From: Calliopsis andreniformis
Taxonomy: Eukaryota; Arthropoda; Insecta; Hymenoptera; Andrenidae
DNA: 64,000 nucleotides
Direction: 5' to 3'
Assembly: GCF_051401765.1 (NCBI RefSeq)
Contig: NC_135064.1
Coordinates: forward strand, 22,728,001 to 22,792,000
The translations under genes and the position numbers were made by a program. Under the pieces are notes generated by a model that made no database searches, was not told the DNA's origin, and saw nothing but the letters and a program-made list of their open reading frames with translations. Below are positions 63,101 through 64,000 of this stretch, in pieces. Numbering within the stretch: the first letter of the stretch is position 1; each line of letters begins with the position of its first letter.

Positions 63101-64000
63101 TTCTCGAGGACTCGATAGAAAGCTCGTGAAAGTAAAATGTGATCGGTTTAAACAATTTTAGTAAGTACTGTAGAAAGTATCTATTTAGCTATTTGTACAA
63201 GCTTAGCTAAGTGACCACAAGTTAGCCTTAAAATAACCATATTATAGAAAACGTTTTCATATTACTGAAAAGTGGTCTAAGAGAAAGTATATCTTGTTCT
63301 GTTCTATCGTTTTGAATTTTTCCAAAGAAATTGTACCTATTTTTCTCCACATGTGTATTATATTCCCCATAGCAGCGTTCTAAAATAAAATTTCATTGGT
63401 CCATCCTTCTATATATACGACCATACGGTACTCAACACAAAATACGAGGCTCTAATATAGACACTATTCCTCGACAATATTCAAACCCGCTTATTTCAGA
63501 GCTAGAGGTCGAAACACGATGAATATCCCAGCGAGCCTATAACGAGAGGACACTGTATCAACAAAACGACCCCGTCAGCGTGTCGAAACAAAACGAAATC
63601 AATTCGCGACGGGTCAGCCGCATCAATCCCGAAATATCCTGTAATAACATGTGAACAATTTACTTTCCCAAGTCCAGGGCTTCGCGGCTCGTTGGTACGT
63701 TGAAGCTCGTGTAGAATAAATCGGGGGTCGATCATCAGTTCCCGTGGATTTATTTCGTGAGGGTGGGCTAGGCGCAGGCGTTAATTCGGTGTCTCGTAAA
63801 CAACGGAGCGCAGCCATGGATGCACGAGGATTTCCGTTGTTTTATCGATACACCATAAACCGCCATAGATAGTGCGTCCATATCAAGATCCTGACAGCCG
63901 TATAATTTCCACGGTATGATCTCATTTCGTCGAAACGAGACGATTTTCTGATAGTTTTTCGTCTCACTCTTGCGTCTGTTGGGTACTGAAGGTAGCAGTA
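57131..64000. other. Upstream intergenic or neighbouring-gene DNA
   Basis: Besides the inverted repeat at 58.2-58.55 kb, this region holds AT-rich DNA and GC-richer islands at about 59.06-59.5, 60.35-60.77, 61.25-61.9, 62.15-62.8 and 63.48-64.0 kb. The 61.4-61.67 kb block is CpG-dense. No exon with coherent reading frame, splice sites and recognisable product was found on either strand. Confidence 0.35.
58185..58555. repeat. Large imperfect inverted repeat
   Basis: Arms at about 58185-58348 and 58391-58555 with a spacer of about 40 bases. Matching blocks include GAGCAAGTCGCTACGATTTT against the inverted form of AAAATCGCAGCGACTTGCTC, GATGCCGTTTGCAGGAGCAT against its counterpart with TTCATA, and TTTAAAGTAACCCTT. 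A partial third copy in direct orientation lies near 58652-58705 (AAAAAAAAGACCACTATCCT). A transcript would form a long hairpin. No open frame; likely a MITE or fold-back duplication. Confidence 0.8.

Noticed and set aside
1..64000. CRISPR arrays, tRNA or rRNA genes
   Set aside because: The repeats lack regular unique spacers; no cloverleaf with conserved A/B boxes or rRNA stretches was recognised by eye. A covariance-model search would be decisive.

Overview
The window looks like nuclear DNA from a hymenopteran insect, most likely a bee. It is AT-rich and repeat-laden, with short CpG-rich islands, spliceosomal introns and no operon-like gene packing. The lineage call rests on the one recognisable gene, an icarapin orthologue (the venom/secreted protein catalogued in honey bee as allergen Api m 10). 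I cannot name the family or species.

The gene lies on the minus strand. Three coding exons are visible. Exon 1 (56744-56807) encodes the start codon and signal peptide. Exon 2 (20738-20944) encodes the acidic and aromatic N-terminal half of the mature protein. Exon 3 (1589-1704) encodes the strongly conserved core with one N-glycosylation sequon. All seen junctions are GT-AG, and the phases fit across both internal introns (1, then 1, with exon 3 ending in phase 0). Together they give 129 residues. The C-terminal exon(s) and stop codon lie beyond the left edge. Intron 1 is 35.8 kb and intron 2 is 19.0 kb, so 387 coding bases are spread over more than 55 kb. A plausible core promoter (TATA-like box, CCAAT box, two identical CACGTG E-boxes, arthropod TCAGT initiators) lies at about 56958-57126.

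I found no other convincing protein-coding or RNA gene. The introns contain: (i) an interspersed fold-back repeat family with a central minisatellite, complete at 25848-26288 and partial at seven or more other places; (ii) many arrays of a degenerate, roughly 10-bp unit of the TTCAAATATT type in both orientations; (iii) a 150-bp higher-order tandem array at 41.05-41.55 kb; (iv) an 18-bp array at 48.3 kb; (v) two copies of a tiny palindromic element; (vi) remnants of other elements. GC- and CpG-richer islands between the repeats are the best candidates for conserved regulatory DNA. The 57.1-64.0 kb stretch upstream of the gene has a large imperfect inverted repeat at 58.2-58.55 kb and several GC-richer islands but no recognisable gene.

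I saw nothing that amounts to a new multi-gene system. The most notable observations are the extreme intron length of a small secreted-protein gene, its compact promoter, and the fold-back family whose central unit has expanded independently in two copies.
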